Shown here in pieces: positions 20,003-30,014 of a stretch of 64,000 bases of DNA. Each line of letters opens with the position of its first letter. Position 1 is the stretch's first letter. A model generated the notes under the pieces. The model was not told the DNA's origin. It saw only the letters and a program-made list of their open reading frames with translations, and made no database searches. Source of the DNA: Lysobacterales bacterium (GTDB taxonomy: Bacteria; Pseudomonadota; Gammaproteobacteria; Xanthomonadales; BPKI01); contig BPKI01000001.1 of the NCBI GenBank assembly GCA_026005055.1, positions 372,001-436,000 of the forward strand, read 5' to 3'. The position numbers and the translations under genes are program-made.

Positions 20003-20029
20003 AGGGCATCTGTAAAGCTCGATGCGACG

Positions 20030-20296
20030 ATGGCGCCCTGGATCCTCGCCGCCCTCACCGTCCTGGTCTTCTGGCTCGGAAGCAAGGCCAGCCCCGGCTG
20101 GATGCTGCTCGCCTTCCTCACCGGCATCGTCCTCGCCTTCGCCACCGCCATCGCCTTCGCCGGCCGGCGTATCGAGGGGCGAAGCCGTCCGCCGATCCAT
20201 GTTCCGAACGAGGAGGAAATCGCCCTGCTCGAGGCCAAACGCGCCCGCGAGCAAGCCAAGGGGCTGATCCCGCCCAAGCGCCGCGGCGGGCGCTGA
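20030..20296 (+). CDS. small membrane protein of unknown function
   Basis: An 88-residue protein with two predicted membrane helices (about 4-18 and 24-44) joined by a short KASPGW turn, followed by a charged cytoplasmic tail rich in Glu, Arg and Lys. It begins 28 bases after the pseudo-beta-lactamase gene on the same strand and could be cotranscribed with it. No family is recognised. An alternative ATG eight bases earlier is in another frame that reads as low-complexity Ser/Pro and is not credible. Confidence 0.6.
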   Translation: MAPWILAALTVLVFWLGSKASPGWMLLAFLTGIVLAFATAIAFAGRRIEGRSRPPIHVPNEEEIALLEAKRAREQAKGLIPPKRRGGR

Positions 20297-20441
20297 AGCA
20301 AAGCCCGCTCGCCGATCCCTGCGGGCGCGCGTTCAACGGGCTCTGGGGCGGCATGGTCTCGCCGCGAAGCGGCCTCCCGCGCTTGCCGCCGTCATCGAAA
20401 GCCGGGAACCTAATAGCTCCGCCCCCCTCGAACCCGATGCC

Positions 20442-22385
<1,944 letters not shown>

Positions 22386-22410
22386 AGCGCGATCGGCGTC
22401 GGCAGCGCGC

Positions 22411-22641
22411 CTAGCGCCTGCCCACGCGCATGATCAAGCTGATGAGAATCGCCGCGGCCGCGAGCAGCCCGACGAGCGCCGCGCCCTGGCCGAAGGCTTT
22501 GCCGGCCGCGCCGAAGTCCAGTACGCCCGTCACCAGGAGCCCGCCGAGCACGATCAGGATCGCCACCAGCAGAAAGGCGAAAAAGCGAAGCGCACCGCCG
22601 AGCGACCCCGGCGCCTCTTCCGGACGTTCTTCGGGCTTCAT
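22411..22641 (-). CDS. small two-helix membrane protein of unknown function
   Basis: A 76-residue protein with an acidic start (MKPEERPEEAPG), two membrane helices (about 19-43 and 50-71) and a basic end (RVGRR). It lies 62 bases downstream of the potassium/proton antiporter gene on the same strand and may be in its operon; it converges on acs. No family is recognised. Confidence 0.6.
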   Translation of the reverse strand: MKPEERPEEAPGSLGGALRFFAFLLVAILIVLGGLLVTGVLDFGAAGKAFGQGAALVGLLAAAAILISLIMRVGRR

Positions 22642-22703
22642 CCCCGCTAGTCTCGAATCGAGCGTCGCTCAAGCTTGGCACCGCAGGGCGCCGGCGGCAA
22701 CTC

Positions 22704-24425
22704 TCAGAGCGAGGTCGGCTGAAATTTCAAGCCCACCTTGGTCACTTTGTCTTCATCGGCCTCGCGCACCGTGAGCAGGGCGCCGGGAAGCTCGATCGCA
22801 TCGCCCACCTGCACCTGCTCCTCGAAGCGCTCGGCGAAGAGCTGACCCGCCGTCTTCGCCGCGAGCTCGGCGGGCAAGGGCATTCCGTAATAGGAGGCGA
22901 TCTCGCCGAGCGGCAGATTCGCATCGAACACGAAGCTGCCGAAAAGCTCGCGCTCGGCGATCGCCGCCTCCGCCGGCGGGGCGAAAAGCCAATCCAGCCG
23001 CGCCACCCGCCCCCGCGGGGCGAGAAAGTACACCCGGTCGCCGGCGCGGATCTCGCCCGCTTCATCGGGCATGAGCACCTGGCCTTCGCGCACCAAGAGC
23101 GCAAGCCGCGCCGAGCGCGGCAGCTTTGCCCCGCGGAGGATGGCGGCATCGGGCGCCACCGGATAGCTCACGAGCTCGAGCCCGAGCTGCCCCGGCAGAT
23201 CGAGCTCCACCCGATCGAGCTGCGGATCGAGCCGCGGCAAAGCGACCTTGAGCGCCCGCGCCACCGGCTTGAGCGTCCAGCCCTGGACCACGAGCGAAGC
23301 GAGCACGACCACGAAGGCCACGTCGAAGAACAAAGTCCCCTGCGGCAAGCCCACGAGCAACGGTATCGAGGCGAGGAAGATGCCCACCGCCCCGCGCAGC
23401 CCCACCCAGCCGATGAACAGCCGCTCGTGCCAGGCATAGCGGAAAGGCCACAGGCAAAGCAGCACCGCGAGCGGCCGAGCGATGAGCATCAGGAACACCG
23501 CCACCCCGAGCGCCGGCGCGAGGTGCTCGAGGAGCTTCGAGGGCGAGGCGAGCAGCCCGAGCACCAAAAACATCACGATCTGGGCGAGCCAGGTGGCCGC
23601 ATCCTGAAGATTGAGCACGCTCGCGAAATCGCGCACCGGCCGGTTGCCCACCACCAGCCCGGCCACGTAGGCCGCGAGGAAACCGCTGCCGGAGAGCGCG
23701 TTGGTGAGCGCGAAGATCATCACCGCCAGGGCCACCGCGAACACCGGATGCAAGCCGCCGGGCAGGGGCAGGCGATTGAGCGCGAGCACCGCGAGCAGTC
23801 CGCCCAACAGCCCGCAGGCCACTCCGATCAGCAGCTGGGCGAGGAAGAAGCCGAGCGCCGAGGGCAGATTCATCGCCTCGGGCGCGAGCAGGATTTCGAT
23901 CAGGAACAAGGTGAGGAACACCGCCATCGGATCGTTGCTGCCCGACTCGACCTCGAGGGTGGAAGCCACCTTGCGGCCGAGATGCAAACCGCCGGCGCGC
24001 AGCAGAAAGAACACCGCCGCCGCATCGGTGGAGGCCACCACCGAGCCGACGAGCAGGCTCTCCACCCAACTGAGCCCGAGCAAGGCGCGCGCGGCAAAGG
24101 CCGTGAGCAGGGCGGTGATGAGCACCCCGAGGGTCGAGAGGAGGAAAGCCGGTGCCAGTACCTCGCGCAGGGCATGGAGCCGGGTGCGAAGCCCGCCGTC
24201 GAAGAGGATCACCGCGAGTGCCAGCGAGCCCACGGTGTAGGCCGCTCCCAGATCACGGAAGGCAATGCCAAGCGGCCCCTCTTCCCCCGCGAGCATCCCG
24301 ATCACCAGGAACACGAGCAGCAGCGGCGCGCCGAAACGACTCGCAAGCACGCTCGAGAGGATCCCGGCGAGAACCAGAAGACCGCCGATGAACAGCGCGG
24401 TATTGGAGGAGGCGATCGTTTCCAC
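22704..24425 (-). CDS. nhaP2: potassium/proton antiporter, CPA1 family (NhaP2/CvrA type)
   Basis: A 573-residue membrane antiporter with about 12 helices in the first ~385 residues. The region around SNDPMAVFLTLF contains the conserved Asp of CPA1 exchangers. It is followed by a cytoplasmic TrkA-C (RCK-C) domain (about 400-480) and a CorC/HlyC-type domain (about 490-570), the layout of NhaP2/CvrA, which expels K+ in exchange for H+. The ATG at 24425 begins a membrane-compatible N-terminus. It is divergent from the NRDE gene with 62 bases between starts. The ion specificity is inferred from the family. Confidence 0.93.
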   Translation of the reverse strand: METIASSNTALFIGGLLVLAGILSSVLASRFGAPLLLVFLVIGMLAGEEGPLGIAFRDLGAAYTVGSLALAVILFDGGLRTRLHALREVLAPAFLLSTLGVLITALLTAFAARALLGLSWVESLLVGSVVASTDAAAVFFLLRAGGLHLGRKVASTLEVESGSNDPMAVFLTLFLIEILLAPEAMNLPSALGFFLAQLLIGVACGLLGGLLAVLALNRLPLPGGLHPVFAVALAVMIFALTNALSGSGFLAAYVAGLVVGNRPVRDFASVLNLQDAATWLAQIVMFLVLGLLASPSKLLEHLAPALGVAVFLMLIARPLAVLLCLWPFRYAWHERLFIGWVGLRGAVGIFLASIPLLVGLPQGTLFFDVAFVVVLASLVVQGWTLKPVARALKVALPRLDPQLDRVELDLPGQLGLELVSYPVAPDAAILRGAKLPRSARLALLVREGQVLMPDEAGEIRAGDRVYFLAPRGRVARLDWLFAPPAEAAIAERELFGSFVFDANLPLGEIASYYGMPLPAELAAKTAGQLFAERFEEQVQVGDAIELPGALLTVREADEDKVTKVGLKFQPTSL

Positions 24426-24487
24426 CGCGGCGAGTGTAGCCGCCGCACCGCGCTCCGCTGCGCCCGATTCGCAGCGATGATGTCGGC

Positions 24488-25306
24488 ATGTGCCTGATCG
24501 CCTTGGCCCTCGGGGTCGATCCCCACTACCCGCTGCTGCTCCTTGCCAACCGCGACGAGCGCTATGAGCGCCCCAGCCTGCCTTCCGCGCCCTGGCCCGA
24601 GGACCGGCGCGTCCTCGGCGGACGGGATCTCATTGCCGGGGGGACCTGGCTCGCGGTGCGCAGCGATGGCCGCTTCGCTGCGGTGACCAATCGTTACCGG
24701 CCCGAGGCGCGTCCCGGCCGGCGCTCGCGCGGGGAGCTCCCCGCCGCCTTCATCCTCGGCGATGCGTCGGCCGCTGAATACCTCGCCGCGCTGCGGCAGC
24801 GAAGAGACGACTACGCCCCCTTCAACCTGCTCCTCGGCGACCTCAGAGAGGCAGTGTGGTTCGAGAGCGAGAGCGGCGAGAGTGGCCGTCTCGCGCGCGG
24901 GCTTTTCACCATCGGCAACGGTCCGGTGAGAACGCCTTGGCCGAAGGCCGAGCGGCTACTCGAGCGCCTCGCCGCGCAGCTGGGTCGCCATCCGCTCGCG
25001 CCAGCGGCGCTGCTCGCCATGCTCGCCGATGACAAGCCCACGCCCGCGCACCCCGCCGGCACGGCGGGTGAGCCGCCGGTCATGGAACAGTCGCCAATCT
25101 TCCTCGTCGGCGAGCGCTTCGGCACCCGCGCCTCAACCGTGGTGATCGCCGCCGCCGACGGCAGCGTGCGGTACGTCGAACAGTGCTTCGGTCCCGGTGG
25201 CAGACCGCTCGGACCGCCCACGGCATGGCGGGCACATGCCCGCGCTGAGCGCGCGCTGCCCGAGGCGGCGGCGCTCGGCCTGGTTCGGCCTGAGCGGAGA
25301 GGCTGA
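24488..25306 (+). CDS. NRDE/TANGO2 family protein
   Basis: A 272-residue cytoplasmic protein starting MCLIALAL and carrying the NRDE signature (LLLANRDERYERP), followed by GTWLAV and NRYR motifs of the NRDE/TANGO2 family, an Ntn-hydrolase-like fold with Cys2 as a possible nucleophile. Eukaryotic relatives have been linked to lipid and heme handling; the bacterial role is not settled. Divergent from the antiporter. Confidence 0.93.
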   Translation: MCLIALALGVDPHYPLLLLANRDERYERPSLPSAPWPEDRRVLGGRDLIAGGTWLAVRSDGRFAAVTNRYRPEARPGRRSRGELPAAFILGDASAAEYLAALRQRRDDYAPFNLLLGDLREAVWFESESGESGRLARGLFTIGNGPVRTPWPKAERLLERLAAQLGRHPLAPAALLAMLADDKPTPAHPAGTAGEPPVMEQSPIFLVGERFGTRASTVVIAAADGSVRYVEQCFGPGGRPLGPPTAWRAHARAERALPEAAALGLVRPERRG

Positions 25307-26242
25307 ACGGCGAAACCGCCAGCCACCGGCAATCGTTCGGGCAGCGCCTGGCTCCGGAGCGCACTCCGATCGACCCGCGGGTCCCGGTCGGTCTCCATCG
25401 CCACCGCTTGCCCGTGCTCCCCGCCCTCAGCCGCTGGGCGCCGACGGCGCCGCGACGCGCCCCTGCGCGGCGCGACCCGCTGCCGCCCACCGTGCCGGGC
25501 GGCTCCCGCCGCGCGCACCGTCCCCCGCTCGGCTCGGCCGGCTGGGGCCGCGGCCGGATTCCGCCAGCACCAGCTCAATCCACCGGGGACGACGCCGCGC
25601 CGGAACAGGCAGCCGCAATCCGCGATCCACGGTATCAGCGGCTGCCGCCTTCGCTGGCACAACCTGCTACCTGCCGACGATCCATGGATTCCCCCAATTG
25701 CGAAAAAAATGCGTCCACCGACCCCGTTCGACGGGCTCTCGTCGGCACGCCGCTGGCCGCCTTGGGTCGCCCGTCAGCCTCGCCATGCCGGCGCTGCTAC
25801 CGGTCTTCGGGAGTGTGGAGTGCGGCGGTCGTCCTGAGCACGGGCGCCGATGGGCGCCTGGAGACAGGCACGGCGAAATGCCCTGCGTTTCGGCTGCCTG
25901 TCCGCTGCGCGGGCAGTCCCCTGCGCGGCCGCGAGACGACGCGGAGCCCGAAGGATCCGGCAAGGCCCTTCCCGCCGCCCGCCAAGGGCGAGGACCCCTT
26001 CGCAACTGCGGCCGCCGGCCCCGGCTGTGCCGCAGTCGGCACCGCGGGCATCGCCGACGGGCACTGGCCGACCGGGCCTTCTCCCCACCGCCCGGGATCG
26101 TCGTCGGGTGCTTGGTCGCGTGCGGCAGGGGCGGGGGGCCGAAGACCGGCCCGGCGGAGGCACCGCGCCGGGGGACGCTTGACGCCTGCGTCGCACACAA
26201 CCAGAATGCGTCGATCGATCCGGGGAGCCCAGGAGTACGAGC
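25307..26242 (+). other. 0.9-kb stretch with no recognisable gene
   Basis: Several long open frames exist on both strands but all read as Arg/Pro/Ala/Ser low-complexity products typical of noncoding GC-rich DNA, and none has a family motif or a good ribosome site. An AT-rich island (around 25694-25715, with seven A residues) and an imperfect dyad (around 25966-25995) are the only visible structure. The end of the region holds the promoter and leader of the first P-domain gene. Confidence 0.55.
26179..26207 (+). promoter_or_regulatory. candidate promoter of the first P-domain gene
   Basis: TTGACG (26179-26184) and CAGAAT (26202-26207) are exactly 17 bases apart, 36 bases before the ATG. AGGAG at 26231-26235 is a good ribosome site 7 bases before the start. 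The paralogous gene downstream has a similar TTGACG box. Confidence 0.55.
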
Positions 26243-27637
26243 ATGAACGCCCTTTGTGCCTGCATGGGTTGGGTTTTGGCGTTGCTGCTGCCCAGCCTTG
26301 CTCTAGCCCAGACCTTCACCAACCCCGCCGTGATCACCATCCCGGGCAGCGGCACCGCTCCGGGGGCGGCGTCGCCCTATCCGTCGACGATCAACGTCAC
26401 CGGGCTGCCAGTGGGGACGATCGCCAACATTCGCGCCAGGGTGCGCGGCTTCCAGCATACCTGGCCTTTGGACGTCGACGTGCTTCTGGTCGCTCCGGGC
26501 GGCCAGACGCTGGTTCTCTTCGGCGACCGTTGCGGAACCTCCCCATTCCCTGCTCCCGTCGATCTCACCTTCGAAGATGGTGCTCCCGCGCTTCCTACCG
26601 CGACCTGCGCGAGCGGAACCTATGCCCCCGGCGGCATCTCGTCCGCCGCGTTCCCAGGACCGGCGCCTGCTGGGCCTTACGGTTCCACCTTCGCCTCCCT
26701 GGGATTGATTGGTGGTCCGTCGGCGGCGGCAAATGGTAACTGGCAGCTCTTCGTCTATGACGATGCGGGCGGTGACACAGGGCAGTTCGGCAGCGGCTGG
26801 GAGTTGATTTTCACCGTGGACGTCCCGCCGCAGTTCAGCTACACACCGACCCCGCCGGTGCCGGTCATTGGTGTGCACACCACCGGCACCATCGGCTCCA
26901 CCGCCAATCTCACCATCAACGTGGCCATCGGCACCGCCGGCAGCGGCACCGGCGCGGCGGCGACCACCACCACCACCTGCTCGGCACCGCCTGCGCCCTT
27001 CGCCGGCTTCACCCAGACGCCGACGGCGGTGGGCAGTGGGCCGGTGTCGCCGACTTCGATCACCGGCACCTGCACCGTCGCCGCCACCGCCCAGACGGCC
27101 ACCCTCAACTGCGTGGAGAACCGCGGCGGCACCAACGTGCCGATCACCTTCGACCTGGTCTGCCCGGCGGCGACCAACGTACCGCCGAACCTCACCCTCA
27201 CGCCGCCGCCCGGTTCCACCATCACCGGCAGCGGCGGCGGGCTTCGTCGGCTCGACCGCGAACTTCTCGATCGCGGGCACGGTCACCAATCCGGCGGCAC
27301 GCGGCACCGGTGCCGGCGCCACGACCACCTTCAGCTGCACCCCGCCGGGTCGCGCCCTTCAGCCGGCTTCACCGGCACCATGCAGGCGGTGGGCAATGGC
27401 CCGCTCACCGGCAGCCCGATCACGGGCACCTGCACGGTGGGGCCGGCCCCGGTCACGGTCACCATGACCTGCCAGCTCAACCAGGGCGGTAACATCAGCG
27501 ATGTGACTTACCAGCTGGTCTGCCCGCTCGGTCTTCCTGAGCCGCGTCCGGTGGACACGCTCGACCGCTTCGGCCTTGCGCTGCTCGCGTTGTTCCTCCT
27601 CGCCCTGGGCGCGGTGGCCTACCGGCGGCTGAGCTGA
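26243..27637 (+). CDS. secreted P-domain protein with CTERM-like tail, paralog 1 (frame-scrambled segment)
   Basis: A 464-residue exported protein: signal peptide (LALLLPSLALAQ), a proprotein-convertase P-domain-like beta sandwich (about 30-195; DLTFEDGA, ANGNWQLFVYDDAGGDTG), two ~110-residue Thr/Gly-rich modules sharing GSTANLTI, ATTTTTCS, GFTQTPTAVG and TGTCTV, and a C-terminal Pro motif, hydrophobic helix and Arg (PEPRPVDTL ... AYRRLS) like IPTL/PEP-CTERM sorting tails. In module 2, bases ~27240-27350 read sensibly only in the +1 frame (FVGSTANFSIAGTVTN...), while flanks fit the main frame; the annotated protein therefore has ~40 nonsense residues. This is either a compensated frameshift or a sequence error. 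No protease domain is present. Confidence 0.85.
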   Translation: MNALCACMGWVLALLLPSLALAQTFTNPAVITIPGSGTAPGAASPYPSTINVTGLPVGTIANIRARVRGFQHTWPLDVDVLLVAPGGQTLVLFGDRCGTSPFPAPVDLTFEDGAPALPTATCASGTYAPGGISSAAFPGPAPAGPYGSTFASLGLIGGPSAAANGNWQLFVYDDAGGDTGQFGSGWELIFTVDVPPQFSYTPTPPVPVIGVHTTGTIGSTANLTINVAIGTAGSGTGAAATTTTTCSAPPAPFAGFTQTPTAVGSGPVSPTSITGTCTVAATAQTATLNCVENRGGTNVPITFDLVCPAATNVPPNLTLTPPPGSTITGSGGGLRRLDRELLDRGHGHQSGGTRHRCRRHDHLQLHPAGSRPSAGFTGTMQAVGNGPLTGSPITGTCTVGPAPVTVTMTCQLNQGGNISDVTYQLVCPLGLPEPRPVDTLDRFGLALLALFLLALGAVAYRRLS

Positions 27638-27687
27638 CGGCGGGAGCCTGTCCCGCACCATGCGAAGGGGCGCCTCGGCGCCCCTTC
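27608..27687 (+). repeat. 80-bp direct repeat, copy 1
   Basis: Exactly identical by eye to 28971-29050. It covers the last codons (GAVAYRRLS), the stop, a 25-bp spacer and the stem of the terminator, and marks duplication or gene conversion between the two P-domain genes. Confidence 0.95.
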
Positions 27688-27694
27688 GTTTTTT
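27663..27694 (+). terminator. rho-independent terminator of P-domain gene 1
   Basis: CGAAGGGGCGCC (27663-27674) pairs with GGCGCCCCTTCG (27677-27688) and is followed by six T residues (27689-27694). Confidence 0.92.
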
Positions 27695-27870
27695 CCCAGC
27701 TCCTCGCTGCGGCGGCTGCGAAGCCTGCGGAATCTTCCGCGCCAGCCCAAACTCGACGTCGGCGCGCGCCTTCCGTTGGACCGATCGCCGAGCGCCTCGG
27801 CGTCGAGATCGGCCCCAAGGCCTCTCTCTTCGGAGAGCACTCGCGGCGCGGCGGACATCGAGGCTAAGAC

Positions 27871-27898
27871 TTGACGGACCGCGCCCGTCTGTCAAAAT
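27871..27898 (+). promoter_or_regulatory. candidate promoter of the second P-domain gene
   Basis: TTGACG (27871-27876) and CAAAAT (27893-27898) are 16 bases apart, about 37 bases before the ATG, an arrangement very like that of the first paralog. The rest of the 27695-27935 spacer shows no gene. Confidence 0.5.
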
Positions 27899-27935
27899 CG
27901 CGTGAACGCCGTCGCAAAAAAGGGGGTTGCTCGCC

Positions 27936-29000
27936 ATGAAGGCGCACCGCCTGCTTCTGGCCGCCGCGATCGCGCTGCCCGGCCTCGCCTTTGCGCAGAC
28001 CTTCACCTTCTCGAACTCGACGCCGATCGCGGTACCGTCTCCGCCCGCGACCGGGGGCATCGCCAGCCCCTACCCCTCGCCGATCCTAGTCGCGCTGACC
28101 TCCTGTCCGAACGCGACCATCAGCGCGATGCGCGCCCGCGTCCTCGGATTCGAGGCATCCGTCCCGCAGGACGTGGACGTGCTCCTGTCGGGGCCTCTTG
28201 GGCAGACGCTCGTGCTCTTCGGCGACCGCTGTTACACCTCCCCCCTCCCGCCCCCGGGCATCGACCTCACCTTCGAGGACGGGGCGGCGACCTTGCCCGT
28301 GGCCAGCAGCTGCAGCTCCGGGACCTACGCCCCGGGCCAGTTCGGATCGGTCAGTTTTCCTCTGCCCGCCCCCCAGCCGCCGCCCCCCTACGGCACCACC
28401 TTCGCTTCGCTGGGCCTCATCGGCGGACCGGCGGCGGCGGCGAATGGCACCTGGGCGCTCTGGGTCGTGGATGAAGGTTCGTTCGCCACCGACCCTGGCC
28501 AATTCGCACGCGGCTGGCAGATCGAGTTCGACATCACGGGCGCTTGCCCGCCGATCTTCAGCTATACCCCCACCCCGCCCGGTCCCGTGACGGGCAGCCA
28601 CACCACCGGCCTGGTCGGTTCCACGGCCAACCTCGCCATCGGCGTCACGGTCGCCACCCCCGGCTTCGGGACCGGGGCTCCCGCCACCACCACCCTCATC
28701 TGCTCGCCGCCGCCTACCCCCTTCACCGGCTTCACTCAGACGCCGACCGCCGTCGGCGATGGGCCGGTTTCCCCGACCTCGCTGACCGGCACCTGCACGG
28801 TGGCCGCCACGACCCAGACCGCCACCCTGAACTGCATCGAGGATCGAGGCGGTTTTGAGGTGCCGATCAGCTTCCAGCTCGTCTGCCCGGCGGGGATCCC
28901 GGTCGCTCGGCCGGCCCACACCCTGAGTGGGCAGGCCTTGCTCCTGCTAGCGCTGGCTCTGCTCGCCCTCGGCGCGGTGGCCTACCGGCGGCTGAGCTGA
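27936..29000 (+). CDS. secreted P-domain protein with CTERM-like tail, paralog 2
   Basis: A 354-residue exported paralog of the preceding gene with an intact frame. Signal peptide ([16 protein letters not shown]), P-domain-like region (GPLGQTLVLFGDRC; IDLTFEDGAATLP; AANGTWALWVVDEG), one Thr/Gly-rich module (GSTANLAIGVTVATPG ... GFTQTPTAVGDGPVSPT), and the same tail (GIPVARPAHTL, hydrophobic helix, AYRRLS). It has one module where paralog 1 has two. The ATG at 27936 has AGGGGG at a 9-base spacing; a TTG nine bases upstream is less likely. Probably surface-associated or outer-membrane-sorted; function unknown. Confidence 0.88.
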   Translation: MKAHRLLLAAAIALPGLAFAQTFTFSNSTPIAVPSPPATGGIASPYPSPILVALTSCPNATISAMRARVLGFEASVPQDVDVLLSGPLGQTLVLFGDRCYTSPLPPPGIDLTFEDGAATLPVASSCSSGTYAPGQFGSVSFPLPAPQPPPPYGTTFASLGLIGGPAAAANGTWALWVVDEGSFATDPGQFARGWQIEFDITGACPPIFSYTPTPPGPVTGSHTTGLVGSTANLAIGVTVATPGFGTGAPATTTLICSPPPTPFTGFTQTPTAVGDGPVSPTSLTGTCTVAATTQTATLNCIEDRGGFEVPISFQLVCPAGIPVARPAHTLSGQALLLLALALLALGAVAYRRLS

Positions 29001-29050
29001 CGGCGGGAGCCTGTCCCGCACCATGCGAAGGGGCGCCTCGGCGCCCCTTC
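28971..29050 (+). repeat. 80-bp direct repeat, copy 2
   Basis: Second exact copy of the 80-bp block at 27608-27687, again spanning the 3' coding end, stop and terminator stem. Confidence 0.95.
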
Positions 29051-29058
29051 TTCTTTTT
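29027..29058 (+). terminator. rho-independent terminator of P-domain gene 2
   Basis: An 11-bp perfect GC stem (29027-29037 with 29040-29050) followed by TTCTTTTT. It lies between this gene and the convergent bioC. Confidence 0.9.
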
Positions 29059-29138
29059 CGGCTCGGCTTGCGCATCTCGAGCGGAGAGGTCACGGGCGGT
29101 AAGGAGCGCCCTGCCCGGGGTCATCGGCATCCTTTCAG

Positions 29139-30014
29139 TCAGGGCTTGCGCCGGACCGGAATGCGATCGGCGGGCACAAGGACCTCCCCCGGCCCGGACA
29201 TGCGCTTGGAGCGCCCCACAGTCGGCGCGAAGGCCAACCCCGAAATCGCCTCCCACCGAACCGGGATCGAGCCGCTCGCCTCGCGCCCGGCCTCGAAGCG
29301 CTCGCGCAGCGCTCGAAGCCAGCGCTTGCCTGGAATCAGCCGCGGCCGATCGCTGAGCGCGTTGCCGGCGCCGAGCGCCTTGAGCTCCCCGCGCAGCGCG
29401 TCGAAACTCGCGTATCGGCGGATGATGAGCTCGCGCTCGAGCACCGGATGGTCATAGCCCAGTTCCAGGAGCTTGCCACCCAGCCACTCGAGCGAAGGGA
29501 AAGGACTCACCCGCCGCGCCGCCTCCTCGGGTCCAAGCGCCTCGCGCAGCTCGGCGAGCGTCTCGGGTCCGAAGGTCGAGAACAGGAACAGGCCCTCTGG
29601 CGCGAGCACGCGCGACACCTCGGCGAACAGCCGCTCGGGCTCATCGCTCCACTGAAGAAGCAGGTTCGAGAAGACCACATCGAAGGCCCGGTCGGCAAAG
29701 GGCAGACGGCCGGCATCGCCTTGCACCAGGCGGAAGGGACGAAGCCAGCCCTGGCGTCGGCGAGCGGCGGCGAGCATCCCCTCGGCGAGATCGAGGCCCA
29801 CCACCAGCGCCTTCGGGAAACGCCGCTTGAGGGCGCGGGTGAAATGGCCCGTACCGCAGCCGAGGTCGAGGATCCGGCGCGGTGGGACCTTGGCATAGAC
29901 CAGGCTCTCGAGCAGGACTTCGCCGATCCTGCGCTGCAACTCGGCGGCCTGATCGTAGCTCGCGGCGGCGCGCGAGAAGGCGCGGCGAATGCGGGCGCGG
30001 TCGAACAGGCTCAT
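29139..30014 (-). CDS. bioC: malonyl-ACP O-methyltransferase BioC
   Basis: A 291-residue SAM-dependent methyltransferase that methylates malonyl-ACP to begin pimeloyl synthesis for biotin. Typical BioC features: N-terminal FSRAAASYDQAAELQRRIG, SAM loop ILDLGCGTGHFT, and FSNLLLQWSDEP. The ATG at 30014 overlaps the bioH stop (ATGA); an upstream in-frame ATG at 30026 would lie inside bioH and lacks family support. Last gene of the minus-strand operon. It is at the long end for the family because of a C-terminal extension of about 25 residues. Confidence 0.95.
   Translation of the reverse strand: MSLFDRARIRRAFSRAAASYDQAAELQRRIGEVLLESLVYAKVPPRRILDLGCGTGHFTRALKRRFPKALVVGLDLAEGMLAAARRRQGWLRPFRLVQGDAGRLPFADRAFDVVFSNLLLQWSDEPERLFAEVSRVLAPEGLFLFSTFGPETLAELREALGPEEAARRVSPFPSLEWLGGKLLELGYDHPVLERELIIRRYASFDALRGELKALGAGNALSDRPRLIPGKRWLRALRERFEAGREASGSIPVRWEAISGLAFAPTVGRSKRMSGPGEVLVPADRIPVRRKP

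Noticed and set aside
25307-26242. Insertion sequence or transposase remnant
   Set aside because: No transposase motif, terminal inverted repeats or target duplication could be seen.
25408-26739. 443-codon plus-strand open frame in the gene-poor region
   Set aside because: The product is Pro/Arg/Ala low complexity and its 3' half is an out-of-frame reading of the first P-domain gene.
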